Positions 7,185-15,476 are shown, counted from the first letter of the stretch. The stretch is 20,415 nt of DNA from Pseudomonadota bacterium (GCA_021848555.1 JAJZUN010000002.1:1-20415), one strand, 5' to 3'. Program-made: numbers and translations. Notes: generated by a model from the letters alone, not told the origin.

Positions 7185-7733
7185 TCAGCGTTCGAGGCGC
7201 GTGATCTTGGAGCCTTCGAACGTGAGGTTGTACATCAGGCCTTTGTTCGAGAAGATGAAACCGATGATCGGCTGCTTCACGGTGTCGGTGCTGATCTCGC
7301 CGCCCGCGCCCAGCGTCGCGAGCGCCACGCTGCCGTCCACGCCCGCCTTCCAGCCTTCGCTGTGGCGGAATTTGTCCAGCACCTTCGGGTTCATGAACAG
7401 GATGATCTGCGACTTGACCTGGGCGCCGAGCTGGAAGCCGATGGAGGCGGCGGCGGTGCTGTAATAACCGGCGGTCTTGCCCTTGATCAGGAGCGCGCCC
7501 TCGCCGTATTCGCCGCCTATGCCTACGCCCGCTTTGAGCACCTCCGGAAACACCAGCATTCCGGCCGCCTTCTGCGCCAGTTCCTTGCCGGCGCCGGTCT
7601 GTTTGTAGAATTCGCGTATCGCCTGCTGCACCTTGGCATCGATCTCGGCCTTGGAGGCGGCGAGTGCGACCGACGGAGCGGCTAGGCCGAGCATGGCGCC
7701 GACAAGCAGCGCCGCCATGGTTCTGAGTAGCAT
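7185..7733 (-). CDS. Secreted SYLF-domain (Ysc84-like) lipid-binding protein
   Basis: A 182-residue protein with a clear Sec signal peptide (residues 1 to about 25, ending near VALAAS) followed by a SYLF domain. Markers are AGMLVFPEVLKAGVGIGGEYGEG and the C-terminal part with IGFIFSNKGLMYNLTFEGSKI. SYLF domains bind phosphoinositides in eukaryotes; bacterial forms are periplasmic or outer-membrane associated with no settled role. The Burkholderia relatives (BPSL1445 type) are lipoproteins, but here no lipobox cysteine is visible, so this copy is probably soluble in the periplasm. ATG 7733 has AGAGGGGG about 6 bases upstream. It diverges from the alpha-hydroxy-acid dehydrogenase gene across a 136-base gap. 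Confidence 0.87.
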   Translation of the reverse strand: MLLRTMAALLVGAMLGLAAPSVALAASKAEIDAKVQQAIREFYKQTGAGKELAQKAAGMLVFPEVLKAGVGIGGEYGEGALLIKGKTAGYYSTAAASIGFQLGAQVKSQIILFMNPKVLDKFRHSEGWKAGVDGSVALATLGAGGEISTDTVKQPIIGFIFSNKGLMYNLTFEGSKITRLER

Positions 7734-7869
7734 GATCCGTCCCCCTCTGGAAATGGCCGCATAAGCTTACGCCGAAAGCCGCGGCGATGCGAGCAGCGGG
7801 GCGCGTCTGGCAATCCTCGCGGCTTTGCCTTAGGATGGGCCCAATTTTACCCAGGCTTCCGGAGATACC

Positions 7870-9018
7870 ATGCCCCCAGCGATCACCTGCGTCGAAGACT
7901 TGCGCCTGCTGGCCAAGAAACGCGTGCCGCGCATGTTCTACGACTATGCCGATTCGGGTTCATGGACCGAACAGACCTATCGTTCCAACGAAAGCGATTT
8001 CGCCAGGATCAAGCTGCGCCAGCGCGTGGCGGTCAACATGGAGAACCGCAGCCTCAACACGACCATGGCGGGCCAGCCGCTGACGATGCCGGTGGCGCTC
8101 GCGCCCGTCGGGCTGGTCGGCATGCAGCATGCCGACGGCGAGATTCTGGCCGCGCGCGCCGCCGAAAAATTCGGCGTCCCGTTCACGCTCTCGACCATGA
8201 GCATCTGCTCCATCGAAGACGTGGCCGAGAACGTCGAGAAGCCCTTCTGGTTTCAGCTGTATGTGATGCGCGACCGCGATTTCATCAAGCGCCTGATCGA
8301 CCGCGCCAAGGCGGCCGGTTGTTCCGCGCTGGTGCTCACCCTGGATCTGCAGATCATGGGGCAGCGCCACAAGGACATCATCAACGGCCTGTCGGCGCCG
8401 CCCAAGATCACATTGCGCAACATGCTCAACATGGCCACCAAGCCGCGCTGGGGCCTGGGCATGCTCGCCACCCGGCGCCACACCTTCCGCAATGTGGTGG
8501 GCCATGCAATGGACGCCGACAATCTGAGTTCGCTCTCGGAATGGAGCGCGCGCCAGCTCGACCCTACCATGTGCTGGGACGACGTGCAGTGGATCAAGGA
8601 GCGCTGGGGCGGCAAGCTGATTTTGAAGGGCATCATGGACGCCGAAGACGCCGAAATCGCAGTGCGCTCCGGCGCGGATGCGATCATCGTCTCCAACCAC
8701 GGTGGCCGCCAGCTGGACGGCGCGCCTTCGTCGATCGCAGCCCTGCCGCCCATCGTGCAGGCCGTCGGCGACAGGATCGAGGTCTTGATGGACGGCGGCA
8801 TACGCTCGGGACAGGACGTGATCAAGGCGCTCGCCCTGGGCGCCAAGGGCGTGTTCATCGGCCGCGCCTTCGTCTACGGGCTGGGTGCGCTGGGCGAGGC
8901 CGGCGTGACCAAATGCCTGGAACTCATCCAGAAGGAACTCGACGTCACCATGGCGTTCTGCGGCCTGCGCGACGTGAAACAGGTGGACCGGACCATCCTC
9001 GTGCCGGGGACCTATTGA
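7870..9018 (+). CDS. FMN-dependent alpha-hydroxy-acid dehydrogenase (lactate dehydrogenase-like)
   Basis: A 382-residue TIM-barrel flavoenzyme of the LldD/glycolate oxidase family, oxidising an (S)-2-hydroxy acid to the 2-oxo acid at FMN. The active-site segment SNHGGRQLDG carries the catalytic His277 and the adjacent Arg; the FMN-phosphate loop DGGIRSGQDVIKALALGAKGVFIGRAF region follows. FQLYV near residue 126 supplies the substrate-site tyrosine. Length is normal for LldD (about 380-396). A membrane or quinone-linked L-lactate dehydrogenase is the most likely role, but mandelate or glycolate enzymes share these features. The start has GGAG about 6 bases upstream. It precedes surE in the same direction, with an apparent new promoter between them. 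Confidence 0.9.
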   Translation: MPPAITCVEDLRLLAKKRVPRMFYDYADSGSWTEQTYRSNESDFARIKLRQRVAVNMENRSLNTTMAGQPLTMPVALAPVGLVGMQHADGEILAARAAEKFGVPFTLSTMSICSIEDVAENVEKPFWFQLYVMRDRDFIKRLIDRAKAAGCSALVLTLDLQIMGQRHKDIINGLSAPPKITLRNMLNMATKPRWGLGMLATRRHTFRNVVGHAMDADNLSSLSEWSARQLDPTMCWDDVQWIKERWGGKLILKGIMDAEDAEIAVRSGADAIIVSNHGGRQLDGAPSSIAALPPIVQAVGDRIEVLMDGGIRSGQDVIKALALGAKGVFIGRAFVYGLGALGEAGVTKCLELIQKELDVTMAFCGLRDVKQVDRTILVPGTY

Positions 9019-9069
9019 GGGTGCCGGAGGGATTTCGCGTTTGATGCTTCAGGAACGGGCTCCGTCCTT

Positions 9070-9075
9070 TATAAT
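9070..9075 (+). promoter_or_regulatory. Consensus -10 box immediately upstream of surE
   Basis: A perfect TATAAT lies 9 bases before the surE ATG. Transcription from it would start at or within a few bases of the start codon, so the mRNA would be leaderless or nearly so; only GGGG at 9078-9081 lies between. No good -35 box is at 16-18 bases (TTGATG at 9041 is 23 bases away). Confidence 0.5.
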
Positions 9076-9084
9076 CCGGGGCAC

Positions 9085-9828
9085 ATGCGCATCCTACTCA
9101 GCAACGACGACGGCTATTTTTCCCCCGGAATCGCCCGCCTCGCCGAAGTCCTCTCCGGCGTGGCCGAAGTTACGGTGGTGGCCCCGGAGCGCGACCGCAG
9201 CGGCGCCTCCAATTCGCTTACCCTGGACCGGCCGCTTTCGGTCAAGCGCGCGGCCAACGGCTTCATGTTCGTCAACGGCACGCCGACCGACTGCGTGCAC
9301 CTGGCCGTGACCGGGCTGCTCGATAAGCTCCCCGACATGGTCGTCTCGGGGATCAATCTGGGCGCCAACATGGGCGACGACACCATATACTCGGGCACGG
9401 TCGCCGCCGCCACCGAGGGTTTCCTGCTCGGCATTCCTTCGATTGCGGTATCGCTGGCGAGCAAGGTCGGCCGGCATTTCGACACCGCCGCGCGTGTGAC
9501 GCTGGAAATGGTCGAGCGCCTGCAGCGCGTCCCCGTGTCCGGGCCGGTGCTGCTCAATCTGAATATCCCCGATCTGGCCTACGACGCGCTGCGCGGCGTC
9601 GAAATCACGCGCCTCGGGAAACGCCACAAGGCCGAACCCGTGATCAAGGAAGTCAGTCCGCGCCAGGAGACCGTCTATTGGGTCGGTCCCGCCGGCGGCG
9701 CGCAGGACGCGGGCGCGGGCACCGATTTCTTCGCCGTCGCGGCGCAGCGGGTGTCGGTGACGCCGCTGCAGATCGATCTCACGCACGTGAGCCAGATTCC
9801 GCTGTTGCGCGATTGGTTGAAGCGATGA
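9085..9828 (+). CDS. surE: 5'/3'-nucleotidase SurE
   Basis: A 247-residue metal-dependent phosphatase acting on nucleoside 5'- and 3'-monophosphates, a survival protein of stationary phase in the cytoplasm. The metal site is visible: Asp8-Asp9 in SNDDG, the DRSGAS loop with Ser39, and Asn91 in [13 protein letters not shown]. The next motif [12 protein letters not shown] is also typical. Length matches E. coli SurE (253). It heads the order surE-pcm-nlpD-rpoS known from many gamma- and betaproteobacteria. Its stop overlaps the pcm start (ATGA), suggesting translational coupling. The gene starts only 9 bases after a TATAAT. Confidence 0.96.
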   Translation: MRILLSNDDGYFSPGIARLAEVLSGVAEVTVVAPERDRSGASNSLTLDRPLSVKRAANGFMFVNGTPTDCVHLAVTGLLDKLPDMVVSGINLGANMGDDTIYSGTVAAATEGFLLGIPSIAVSLASKVGRHFDTAARVTLEMVERLQRVPVSGPVLLNLNIPDLAYDALRGVEITRLGKRHKAEPVIKEVSPRQETVYWVGPAGGAQDAGAGTDFFAVAAQRVSVTPLQIDLTHVSQIPLLRDWLKR

Positions 9829-10493
9829 TACGCCGCGGCCACCCGCAGGCGCAGGGCATAGGCATGACCTCGCAGCGCACGCGGGCGCGCATGGTCGAGC
9901 GCCTGCGCAAGGAAGGAATCACGGACGAGGGTGTGCTTGCGGCCCTGGGCAGCGTGCCGCGCCACCTGTTCGTGGAGGAGGCGCTGGCGAGCCGCGCCTA
10001 CGACGACGATGCGCTGCCGATCGGTTTTTCCCAGACCATTTCCCAGCCCTATGTCGTGGCCCTGATGATCCAGACGCTGCGCGCCGGGCGCAAACTCGGG
10101 AAGGTTCTGGAAATCGGCACCGGCTGCGGCTACCAGGCCGCGGTGCTGGCGCAACTCGCGACCGAAGTGTATTCGATCGAGCGCATCGCGCCGCTGCTGG
10201 CCAAGGCGCGGGCGAATCTGCGCGGCCTGCGCCTGTCCAATCTGCGCCTGAAGCACGCCGACGGAACCCTCGGCCTGCCCGAGGCCGCGCCCTTCGATTC
10301 CATCATACTTTCCGCTGCGGCGCGGCAGTTGCCGCAGTCCTTGTTGCAGCAGCTGGCGCTCGGCGGCAGAATGATATTGCCATTGGGCAGTTCCGAGCAG
10401 GTGTTGCGGCTGGTGGAACGCAGCCGCTCCGGCTACAGCGAAACCACGCTGGACGCCGTGCGTTTCGTGCCGATGTTGACGGGGGTGGAATGA
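9825..10493 (+). CDS. pcm: Protein-L-isoaspartate O-methyltransferase
   Basis: A 222-residue SAM-dependent enzyme that methylates isoaspartyl residues in damaged proteins and so starts their repair. The SAM-binding motif I is [10 protein letters not shown] at 94-103, and the family-specific TISQPY at 71-76 lies in the substrate site. I chose ATG 9825 because it overlaps the surE stop as ATGA; the open frame extends upstream into surE but has no reason to be used. An internal ATG at residue 14 (GMTSQRTR) is another possible start and begins the well-conserved part. Its stop overlaps the nlpD start (ATGA). The SurE-Pcm-NlpD-RpoS block is a stationary-phase survival unit. Confidence 0.94.
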   Translation: MIRRGHPQAQGIGMTSQRTRARMVERLRKEGITDEGVLAALGSVPRHLFVEEALASRAYDDDALPIGFSQTISQPYVVALMIQTLRAGRKLGKVLEIGTGCGYQAAVLAQLATEVYSIERIAPLLAKARANLRGLRLSNLRLKHADGTLGLPEAAPFDSIILSAAARQLPQSLLQQLALGGRMILPLGSSEQVLRLVERSRSGYSETTLDAVRFVPMLTGVE

Positions 10494-11479
10494 AGCGGAG
10501 TCCGGCTTTGCTGTGCCTTGCCGCATGGGTTGCGGCGTCGCTTGCGGGTTGCGCCAGCCGGCCGGTGCAGGCGCCGGTGGTCGATCGCGCGCCGCCGGCG
10601 GCAGCCAGCCCCGTGGCCAGGCCCAAGGCGGCTGCGGCGGCGGATACCCGCCCCGAGACCTACACCATCCGGCGCGGTGACACCATGTTCAGCATCGCGC
10701 TTGACCACGGCCTGGACTACAAGGAACTCGCCGCCTGGAACAATCTGGACGACCCGAGCCGGATACGCCCCGGCCAGCAACTTCGGATCAGGCCGCCGGC
10801 GGGCGTGCAGGAAGCGCCGGTGACGGTGCATCCGGTAACCACCGCAGGGCGGGTCGAGACGCGGCCGCTGGGCGCGCCGGCAGGTGCGGCGGCCGAACCC
10901 GCGCGCGCGCCTGCTGCGCAGGGCGCGATCAAATCGGAACCCCTGGGTCGCAAGCTGCCCTACACGCCGGAAAATCTGGCGCTGCTGCAGCGCGGCGAAG
11001 CGCCGGCCGCACCCTCGGGCCAGGCGCCCGCCGTTGCGGCCGCACCGGCGCCGGCCGCGGCGCCCGCGCTTCCGGCCGCGGCGGCGAAACCCGATGCCGC
11101 AGCGGACGACGAGGACAAGGTCGACTGGGGCCGGCCGGCGCAGGGCAAGGTCATCGCGGCGTTTTCCGAGCCGAGCAACAAAGGCGTGGACATCGCCGGC
11201 AAACCGGGTGATCCGGTGATCGCCGCAGCGCCCGGGCGGGTCATCTATAGCGGCGAAATGCGCGGCTACGGCAAGCTCGCGGTGATCAAGCACAACAAGA
11301 CCTATTCGTCGGTCTATGCGCATAACCGCGACATCCTGGTGAAGGAAGGGCAGAGCGTGATCAAGGGGCAGAAAATCGCCGAGCTCGGCAACACCGACAG
11401 CGATACGCCCAAGCTGCATTTCGAGATTCGCAAGCTCGGCAAACCGGTCGATCCGGCGAAGTACCTGCCGCCGACGTGA
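10490..11479 (+). CDS. nlpD: NlpD-type LysM/M23 lipoprotein, amidase activator
   Basis: A 329-residue outer-membrane lipoprotein. Signal peptide 1-20 ends in a LAGC lipobox, with Cys21 lipidated. One LysM domain, starting [11 protein letters not shown], covers about 61-104; a low-complexity Ala/Pro linker follows to about 210; the C-terminal LytM (M23) domain begins at [13 protein letters not shown] and includes YAHN and LHFEIR. As in E. coli NlpD, the first zinc-binding His-x3-Asp of active M23 peptidases is not formed (GVDIAG), so it should be catalytically dead and act by activating a cell-separation amidase of the AmiC type. The start overlaps the pcm stop (ATGA). By analogy to E. coli, a promoter for rpoS may lie inside this gene. 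Confidence 0.94.
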   Translation: MKRSPALLCLAAWVAASLAGCASRPVQAPVVDRAPPAAASPVARPKAAAAADTRPETYTIRRGDTMFSIALDHGLDYKELAAWNNLDDPSRIRPGQQLRIRPPAGVQEAPVTVHPVTTAGRVETRPLGAPAGAAAEPARAPAAQGAIKSEPLGRKLPYTPENLALLQRGEAPAAPSGQAPAVAAAPAPAAAPALPAAAAKPDAAADDEDKVDWGRPAQGKVIAAFSEPSNKGVDIAGKPGDPVIAAAPGRVIYSGEMRGYGKLAVIKHNKTYSSVYAHNRDILVKEGQSVIKGQKIAELGNTDSDTPKLHFEIRKLGKPVDPAKYLPPT

Positions 11480-12420
11480 TTCCCCGGTCGTCTTTGCCGG
11501 AAGAGAATATCGACGGCAGCGCCGAGGCCGAGCCCGTGGCCGAGGCGTCGGCCGAGGCGCCATCCGAAGCGGCCGACGCGGAAACCGAATTTCTCTCGGA
11601 CGTCACCCAGATCTACCTGCACGAGATCGGGCTCAACCCGCTGTTCTCGCCCGATGAGGAGTTGCACTACGCGCGCCGCGCCGCGCAAGGAGACTTCGCG
11701 GCGCGGCAGAAAATGATCGAGCGCAACCTGCGTCTGGTGGTGAACATCGCGAAGCACTATCTCAACCGCGGCATGCCGCTGCTCGACCTGGTGGAAGAGG
11801 GCAATCTGGGGCTGATGCACGCGCTCGACAAATTCGATCCCGAGCGCGGTTTCCGCTTCTCGACCTACGCCACCTGGTGGATACGCCAGAACATCGAGCG
11901 CGCGATCATGAACCAGTCGCGCACCATACGGCTGCCGGTGCATGTGATCAAGGAACTCAATCTGGTGCTGCGCGCCAAGCGCCATCTCGAGGCGCACGGC
12001 GAGCGCGAGGCGGGCGCAGAGGACATCGCGCACCTGCTGGGCAGGCCGGCGGAGGAGGTGCGCGGCGTGCTCGCCCACAATGAGCACGTGGCTTCGCTCG
12101 ACGCGCCGCTGGATATCGATCCGATGCTGTCGATCGGCGAATCCATCTCCGACGAGCAGGGCGCCGGCCCCGAAGCCGGATTGCAGACGCAGGAGATCGA
12201 GGCGCTGGTGCGGCAATGGCTGGCGCAGTTGAATGACAAGCAGCGCGTGGTGATCGAGCGCCGCTTCGGCCTGAACAACCGGGAAGTGTGCACGCTGGAG
12301 GAACTCGCCGGGCAGTTGGACCTGACGCGCGAGCGCGTCAGGCAGATACAACTCGAGGCGCTGGGACAATTGCGCCGCATCCTGCGCCGGCACGGGCTGT
12401 CGAAAGACTCGCTGCTGTAG
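11476..12420 (+). CDS. rpoS: RNA polymerase sigma factor RpoS
   Basis: A 314-residue sigma-70 family factor of the stationary phase and general stress response. Region 1.2 (DVTQIYLHEIGLNPLFS), region 2 (NLRLVVNIAKHYLNRGM through FSTYATWWIRQNIERA), region 3 (RLPVHVIKELN) and region 4 (DLTRERVRQIQLEALGQLR) are all visible. Placement directly after nlpD identifies it as RpoS and not RpoD. The start is taken as GTG 11476, overlapping the nlpD stop as GTGA; TTG 11494 is an alternative. It is a little shorter than the 330 residues of E. coli, and its acidic N-terminal tail is rich in Ala-Glu. Converges on the HD-domain gene. Confidence 0.95.
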   Translation: MIPRSSLPEENIDGSAEAEPVAEASAEAPSEAADAETEFLSDVTQIYLHEIGLNPLFSPDEELHYARRAAQGDFAARQKMIERNLRLVVNIAKHYLNRGMPLLDLVEEGNLGLMHALDKFDPERGFRFSTYATWWIRQNIERAIMNQSRTIRLPVHVIKELNLVLRAKRHLEAHGEREAGAEDIAHLLGRPAEEVRGVLAHNEHVASLDAPLDIDPMLSIGESISDEQGAGPEAGLQTQEIEALVRQWLAQLNDKQRVVIERRFGLNNREVCTLEELAGQLDLTRERVRQIQLEALGQLRRILRRHGLSKDSLL

Positions 12421-12424
12421 CGCG

Positions 12425-12441
12425 GCGCCTGCGGCAGGCGC
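12425..12441. terminator. Hairpin after rpoS
   Basis: GCGCCTG-CGG-CAGGCGC forms a 7-bp stem with a 3-base loop, 5 bases past the rpoS stop and 30 bases from the stop of the opposing HD gene. No U-tract follows, so termination is a reasonable guess only. Confidence 0.4.
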
Positions 12442-12470
12442 TGGGCGATGGATGTGGGTCCGGGCGGCCG

Positions 12471-13400
12471 CTACGGCTTGAGCGTCTCGGGCGGCACGCG
12501 CTTGAGGATAGACGGGTCGCTGACCTCGCCGATCTCCTGCGCGAACTGGATATTCTTCGTCAGTTCCTCGAGATACAGGTTCTGTCCGCCGAAATGCCGC
12601 TGGGCGTAGGCGTAGCTGCCGCCGAGGTCCTGATCCAGGCGCTTGCGCGCGCCCTGGAAGAATAGCGGGGTCTTGATCACCAGGTCCTCGCCCGAGGCGA
12701 ATACCACCTGCTCCGCGCCTTTGGCGTCGCGCTTGACCGCGAGGCCGCCGGCGACGAACTCCGGATACAGCCGGTCGCGGCATTTCTCCAGATAGCAGCG
12801 ATCCGCCATCTGCGCGATGATGTCGGCCGAACCGAGCATGGTGCCCAGCAGGCGGTAGATCGGCGAGGGCACCCTGATTTTCGACACCGGGATTTCGTAG
12901 CCGGTGAAATGGATCAACTCCGCGGCGATATCGGCCATTTCCGGCATCCCGATCTTCGGCAGGTAGTCCTTGAGAAACACGGATCCGCGCGACACATGGG
13001 TGAGGGTGTACTCGGCGCCGTTCTTGTGCTCCTGATCCTCGAGTTCGCGCACGTAGCCCATGTCGTGGAACAGGGCCGTGATCACGCCCAGGCGGAACAG
13101 CGAATCGCCGAAGGGCTGGGTGCCGATGCGCGAACGCTCGTAACCGTCGATCAGGCGCGCCATGGCGAGCGTCACGTCGAGCACGTGCTGGACGTCATGA
13201 TAGGCCGTGTCGCAGGGGTGAAACCCGGGGTATTCGCCGCGATAGAGCAGGGTCAGGTCGCGGAAGGCATGGTCGAGCAGCTTGGTCGGCGCGGATGGGT
13301 AGAGCTCGAGGTAGATGCGATCCACCTCGTCGTTGACCACCTGCGGATCGGTGGTGTTGAACTGCGCGCTGACGTCGTAATCGTTGCGGCGATAATCCAT
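12471..13400 (-). CDS. HD-domain metal phosphohydrolase, phosphodiesterase-like
   Basis: A 309-residue protein with an HD fold. The segment YHDVQHVLDV at 67-76 resembles the YHNxxHAxDV signature of class I cyclic-nucleotide phosphodiesterases, where the first His is the general acid and the second a metal ligand. Further metal ligands are His112-Asp113 in LFHDMGY and Asp193 in SADIIAQM; His164 (ELIHFTGYE) fits too. It is not an HD-GYP protein. A nucleotide phosphodiesterase or related hydrolase is likely; the substrate is unknown. GGAG lies 6 bases before ATG 13400. A 9-bp hairpin is in its leader. It converges on rpoS and lies downstream of the queuosine-precursor transporter, 196 bases away on the same strand. 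Confidence 0.82.
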   Translation of the reverse strand: MDYRRNDYDVSAQFNTTDPQVVNDEVDRIYLELYPSAPTKLLDHAFRDLTLLYRGEYPGFHPCDTAYHDVQHVLDVTLAMARLIDGYERSRIGTQPFGDSLFRLGVITALFHDMGYVRELEDQEHKNGAEYTLTHVSRGSVFLKDYLPKIGMPEMADIAAELIHFTGYEIPVSKIRVPSPIYRLLGTMLGSADIIAQMADRCYLEKCRDRLYPEFVAGGLAVKRDAKGAEQVVFASGEDLVIKTPLFFQGARKRLDQDLGGSYAYAQRHFGGQNLYLEELTKNIQFAQEIGEVSDPSILKRVPPETLKP

Positions 13401-13439
13401 GACTGTCTCCGTTCTTCCTCAACGCCCGGGCTGCCTGAA

Positions 13440-13472
13440 GCTCCAAGGGTTTCGTCCCTGCATCCTTGGAGC
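13440..13472 (-). promoter_or_regulatory. Leader hairpin upstream of the HD-domain gene
   Basis: GCTCCAAGG (13440-13448) and CCTTGGAGC (13464-13472) are a perfect 9-bp inverted repeat with a 15-base spacer, 40 bases before the HD-domain start on the minus strand. An alternative inner stem AGGG/CCCT competes with it. No U-tract follows on the minus strand, so it is not an obvious terminator of the transporter gene. It could be an operator or an RNA leader element. Confidence 0.4.
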
Positions 13473-13596
13473 AAACAATAATTATCGCGCATTAGGCCAA
13501 TCAGTAACTGTTCGCAGTTCGATGTGACAATTTTTGACAATCCGCGCTGCGGCGAAAAATAGTCAACGGGTTCAAGCCGCTGGAGCGCAAAACCCC

Positions 13597-14313
13597 TCAG
13601 GTCCGCAGGGAGAATGGATTGAAGTCGGTCCTGCGGTCGTAGTAGTCCTCGTGCTCGGCCCGCTTCAGCGCGTCGACCACCTTGTAGGTGACCGGGGTGA
13701 ACACGACTTCGACGCCGACCTTGATCACGAACTGCGACAGCATCACCAGCGCCAGCTTGTCGTCGGGGATGATGCCGGTGCCGTAGAACGCCAGCGGATA
13801 GAACAGCGCCGAGTCCACCGCTTCGCCGAAAATGGTGGAGCCTATGGTGCGCGTCCACAGCCATCTGCCGGCGGTCAGGATTTTCATTTTCGCGAGCACG
13901 TAGGAATTGATGAACTCGCCGCAGAAATAAGCACACATCGAGGCCAGGACGATGCGCCAGGTGGAGCCGAAAGCGATTTCGTAGGCCGCCTGGTGGCCCC
14001 AGAACGGCGCCGGGGGCAGCGCCACCACCACCGAGGCCATGATGGAGGCGAAGGCGAGGCCGGCGAACCCGGCCCAGATCACCTTGCGCGCGCGCGCGTA
14101 GCCGTAGACTTCGGTCAGGATATCGCCGAACACATAGGATATCGGGAAGAACAGCACGCCGGCGCCGAAGCTGACCGTGCCCAGGTCGGGCAGCGTGATC
14201 TGCGCGATCTTCGCCGGCCCGATCAGATTGGAGCAGATCAGCACGCTCACGAAAGCGGCCATCACCAGGTCGTAATAGCGGTACTGTCGCGCCGGCTGGA
14301 TGGACTGCTTCAT
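13597..14313 (-). CDS. Queuosine precursor transporter (YhhQ/VUT family)
   Basis: A 238-residue inner-membrane protein of the vitamin-uptake-transporter family; E. coli YhhQ imports preQ0 and preQ1 for queuosine tRNA modification. Six or so hydrophobic segments are visible, including DLVMAAFVSVLICSNLIGP, FGAGVLFFPISYVFGDILTE and IFGEAVDSALFYPLAFYG; the FPISYVFGDILTEVYGY and GEAVDS motifs are typical. The N-terminus is cytoplasmic and polar. I looked for a preQ1 riboswitch in the leader and found none; the predicted 5' leader is only about 19 bases. GAGG is 7 bases before the ATG. Confidence 0.9.
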   Translation of the reverse strand: MKQSIQPARQYRYYDLVMAAFVSVLICSNLIGPAKIAQITLPDLGTVSFGAGVLFFPISYVFGDILTEVYGYARARKVIWAGFAGLAFASIMASVVVALPPAPFWGHQAAYEIAFGSTWRIVLASMCAYFCGEFINSYVLAKMKILTAGRWLWTRTIGSTIFGEAVDSALFYPLAFYGTGIIPDDKLALVMLSQFVIKVGVEVVFTPVTYKVVDALKRAEHEDYYDRRTDFNPFSLRT

Positions 14314-14338
14314 GGGCGGCCTCGATAAATGGTCAGTT

Positions 14339-14368
14339 ATTAAACTCCGCGCGGCGCGCGCTGGTCAA
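14339..14368 (-). promoter_or_regulatory. Sigma-70 promoter of the queuosine-precursor transporter gene
   Basis: On the minus strand TTGACC (14368-14363) and TTTAAT (14344-14339) are 18 bases apart, each 5 of 6 matches to consensus. The predicted start near 14332 gives a 19-base leader to the ATG at 14313. Confidence 0.6.
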
Positions 14369-14442
14369 TTGTCGGGGGTCGTAAGACGCGGAGCTCTGTC
14401 CCAGTGGGTGGTCGGAAAGGTTGCTTGCCGGGCGGTATTGCA

Positions 14443-14455
14443 GGAAACTGTTTCC
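14443..14455. promoter_or_regulatory. Perfect palindrome, candidate operator of the WYL gene
   Basis: GGAAAC-T-GTTTCC is a 13-bp perfect inverted repeat 55 bases before the WYL regulator start. Position and symmetry fit a dimeric DNA-binding protein, perhaps the WYL regulator itself. I did not find a second exact copy before cas3. The remainder of 14314-14510 shows only the divergent promoter and an inverted repeat CTCCGCG/CGCGGAG (about 14346 and 14386). Confidence 0.4.
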
Positions 14456-14510
14456 GTCACCGGCGGCGCCTGGCAATCACAGCTCCAGGGTTTGAAAAGG
14501 GCAGGGCAGC

Positions 14511-15476
14511 TTGAGCAGACTTGACGATATTTACCGATTACACCGCCTGCTGGATGGCCGGCGCACCGCTATCAGCCGCCAGACGCTGCTGGACGAGCTG
14601 GCAATTCCCCGCTCCAAACTCACCCGCCTGATCGCCGATTTGCGGGGCAGACTTGGCGCCCCTCTCATCTTCGACCAGGAGCACAGCGGCTACCGCTTCG
14701 ACACCGCAGATGGCCGCTTCCATCTGCCCGGCCTGTGGTTCACGGGCGAAGAACTGCATGCCCTCGTCAGCCTCAATCACCTGCTGCAAACGCTCCAGCC
14801 CAGTCTGCTGGATCATTTGCTTGCGCCCATCCGCGCCCGACTGGAGCATATCCTCCAGACCGAACACCTTGGCAGCGGCGAGGCGCAAAAGCGCATCCGC
14901 ATTCTGGCCATGGCCGCGCGCGCAAAAAACATGCGCCAGTTTCAGACCGCGGCCGGCGCCGTCCTGCAGCGCAGACGGCTTTCCATCGAATATTACAACC
15001 GCGAGCGCGACCAGACCGGCACGCGGGAAATCTCACCCCAACGGCTCACCCATTACCGCGACAACTGGTACCTCGACGCTTGGTGTCACCAGAAAGAAGC
15101 GCTGCGCATTTTCGCCCTGGAATGCATCCGTCATGCGACCGTGTTGACGAAAACCGCCAAAGACGTGGCGGACGTCACCCTCAACCGCGAACTCGCCAGC
15201 GCCTATGGCATCTTCGCAGGCGAGCCCGTCGCCACCGCAGTCCTGCGCTTTACTGCGTATCGCGCCCGCTGGGTGGCCGACGAAACCTGGCACCCCGAGC
15301 AGCAATCGCGCTGGCTCGACGACGGCCGCTATGAACTGAGCCTCCCCTACGCACGCGATGCCGAGCTCATCATGGACATCCTCAAGCACGGTCCGGAGGT
15401 GGAAGTGATCGCACCCGTCGAACTCAGACAAGCCGTAAAAATCCAGCTCGACCGGGCCGGAATCCAGTATGGATAG
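14511..15476 (+). CDS. WYL-domain transcriptional regulator, CRISPR-locus associated
   Basis: A 321-residue regulator with an N-terminal winged helix-turn-helix (about 1-65, including ISRQTLLDEL and SGYRF) and a WYL domain (about 135-230) with the eponymous residues Trp186-Tyr187-Leu188 in NWYLDAWCH, followed by a WCX-type C-terminal domain. WYL proteins sense ligands, perhaps nucleic-acid pieces, and many regulate CRISPR-Cas or phage-defence loci. The TTG start at 14511 has AGGGCAGGG about 5 bases upstream and no better in-frame start precedes the HTH. It is the first gene of the accessory block leading into a type I-C cas operon. The last 45 bases of its coding region recur, in degenerate form, after the toxin gene. 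Confidence 0.87.
   Translation: MSRLDDIYRLHRLLDGRRTAISRQTLLDELAIPRSKLTRLIADLRGRLGAPLIFDQEHSGYRFDTADGRFHLPGLWFTGEELHALVSLNHLLQTLQPSLLDHLLAPIRARLEHILQTEHLGSGEAQKRIRILAMAARAKNMRQFQTAAGAVLQRRRLSIEYYNRERDQTGTREISPQRLTHYRDNWYLDAWCHQKEALRIFALECIRHATVLTKTAKDVADVTLNRELASAYGIFAGEPVATAVLRFTAYRARWVADETWHPEQQSRWLDDGRYELSLPYARDAELIMDILKHGPEVEVIAPVELRQAVKIQLDRAGIQYG

Noticed and set aside
7173..7700. Lipoprotein processing of the SYLF protein
   Set aside because: Family members in Burkholderia are lipoproteins, but this one has no cysteine at the signal-peptide end.
10433..11563. 376-codon open frame on the minus strand over nlpD
   Set aside because: Arg-rich low-complexity shadow of the nlpD linker; the plus-strand gene is unambiguous.
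11314..12783. 489-codon open frame on the minus strand over rpoS
   Set aside because: Antisense shadow of rpoS in GC-rich DNA; composition rich in Arg and Ala, with no family motifs or ribosome site.
14314..14420. preQ1 riboswitch before the queuosine-precursor transporter
   Set aside because: The preQ1-I aptamer pattern is absent and the promoter found leaves only a 19-base leader.
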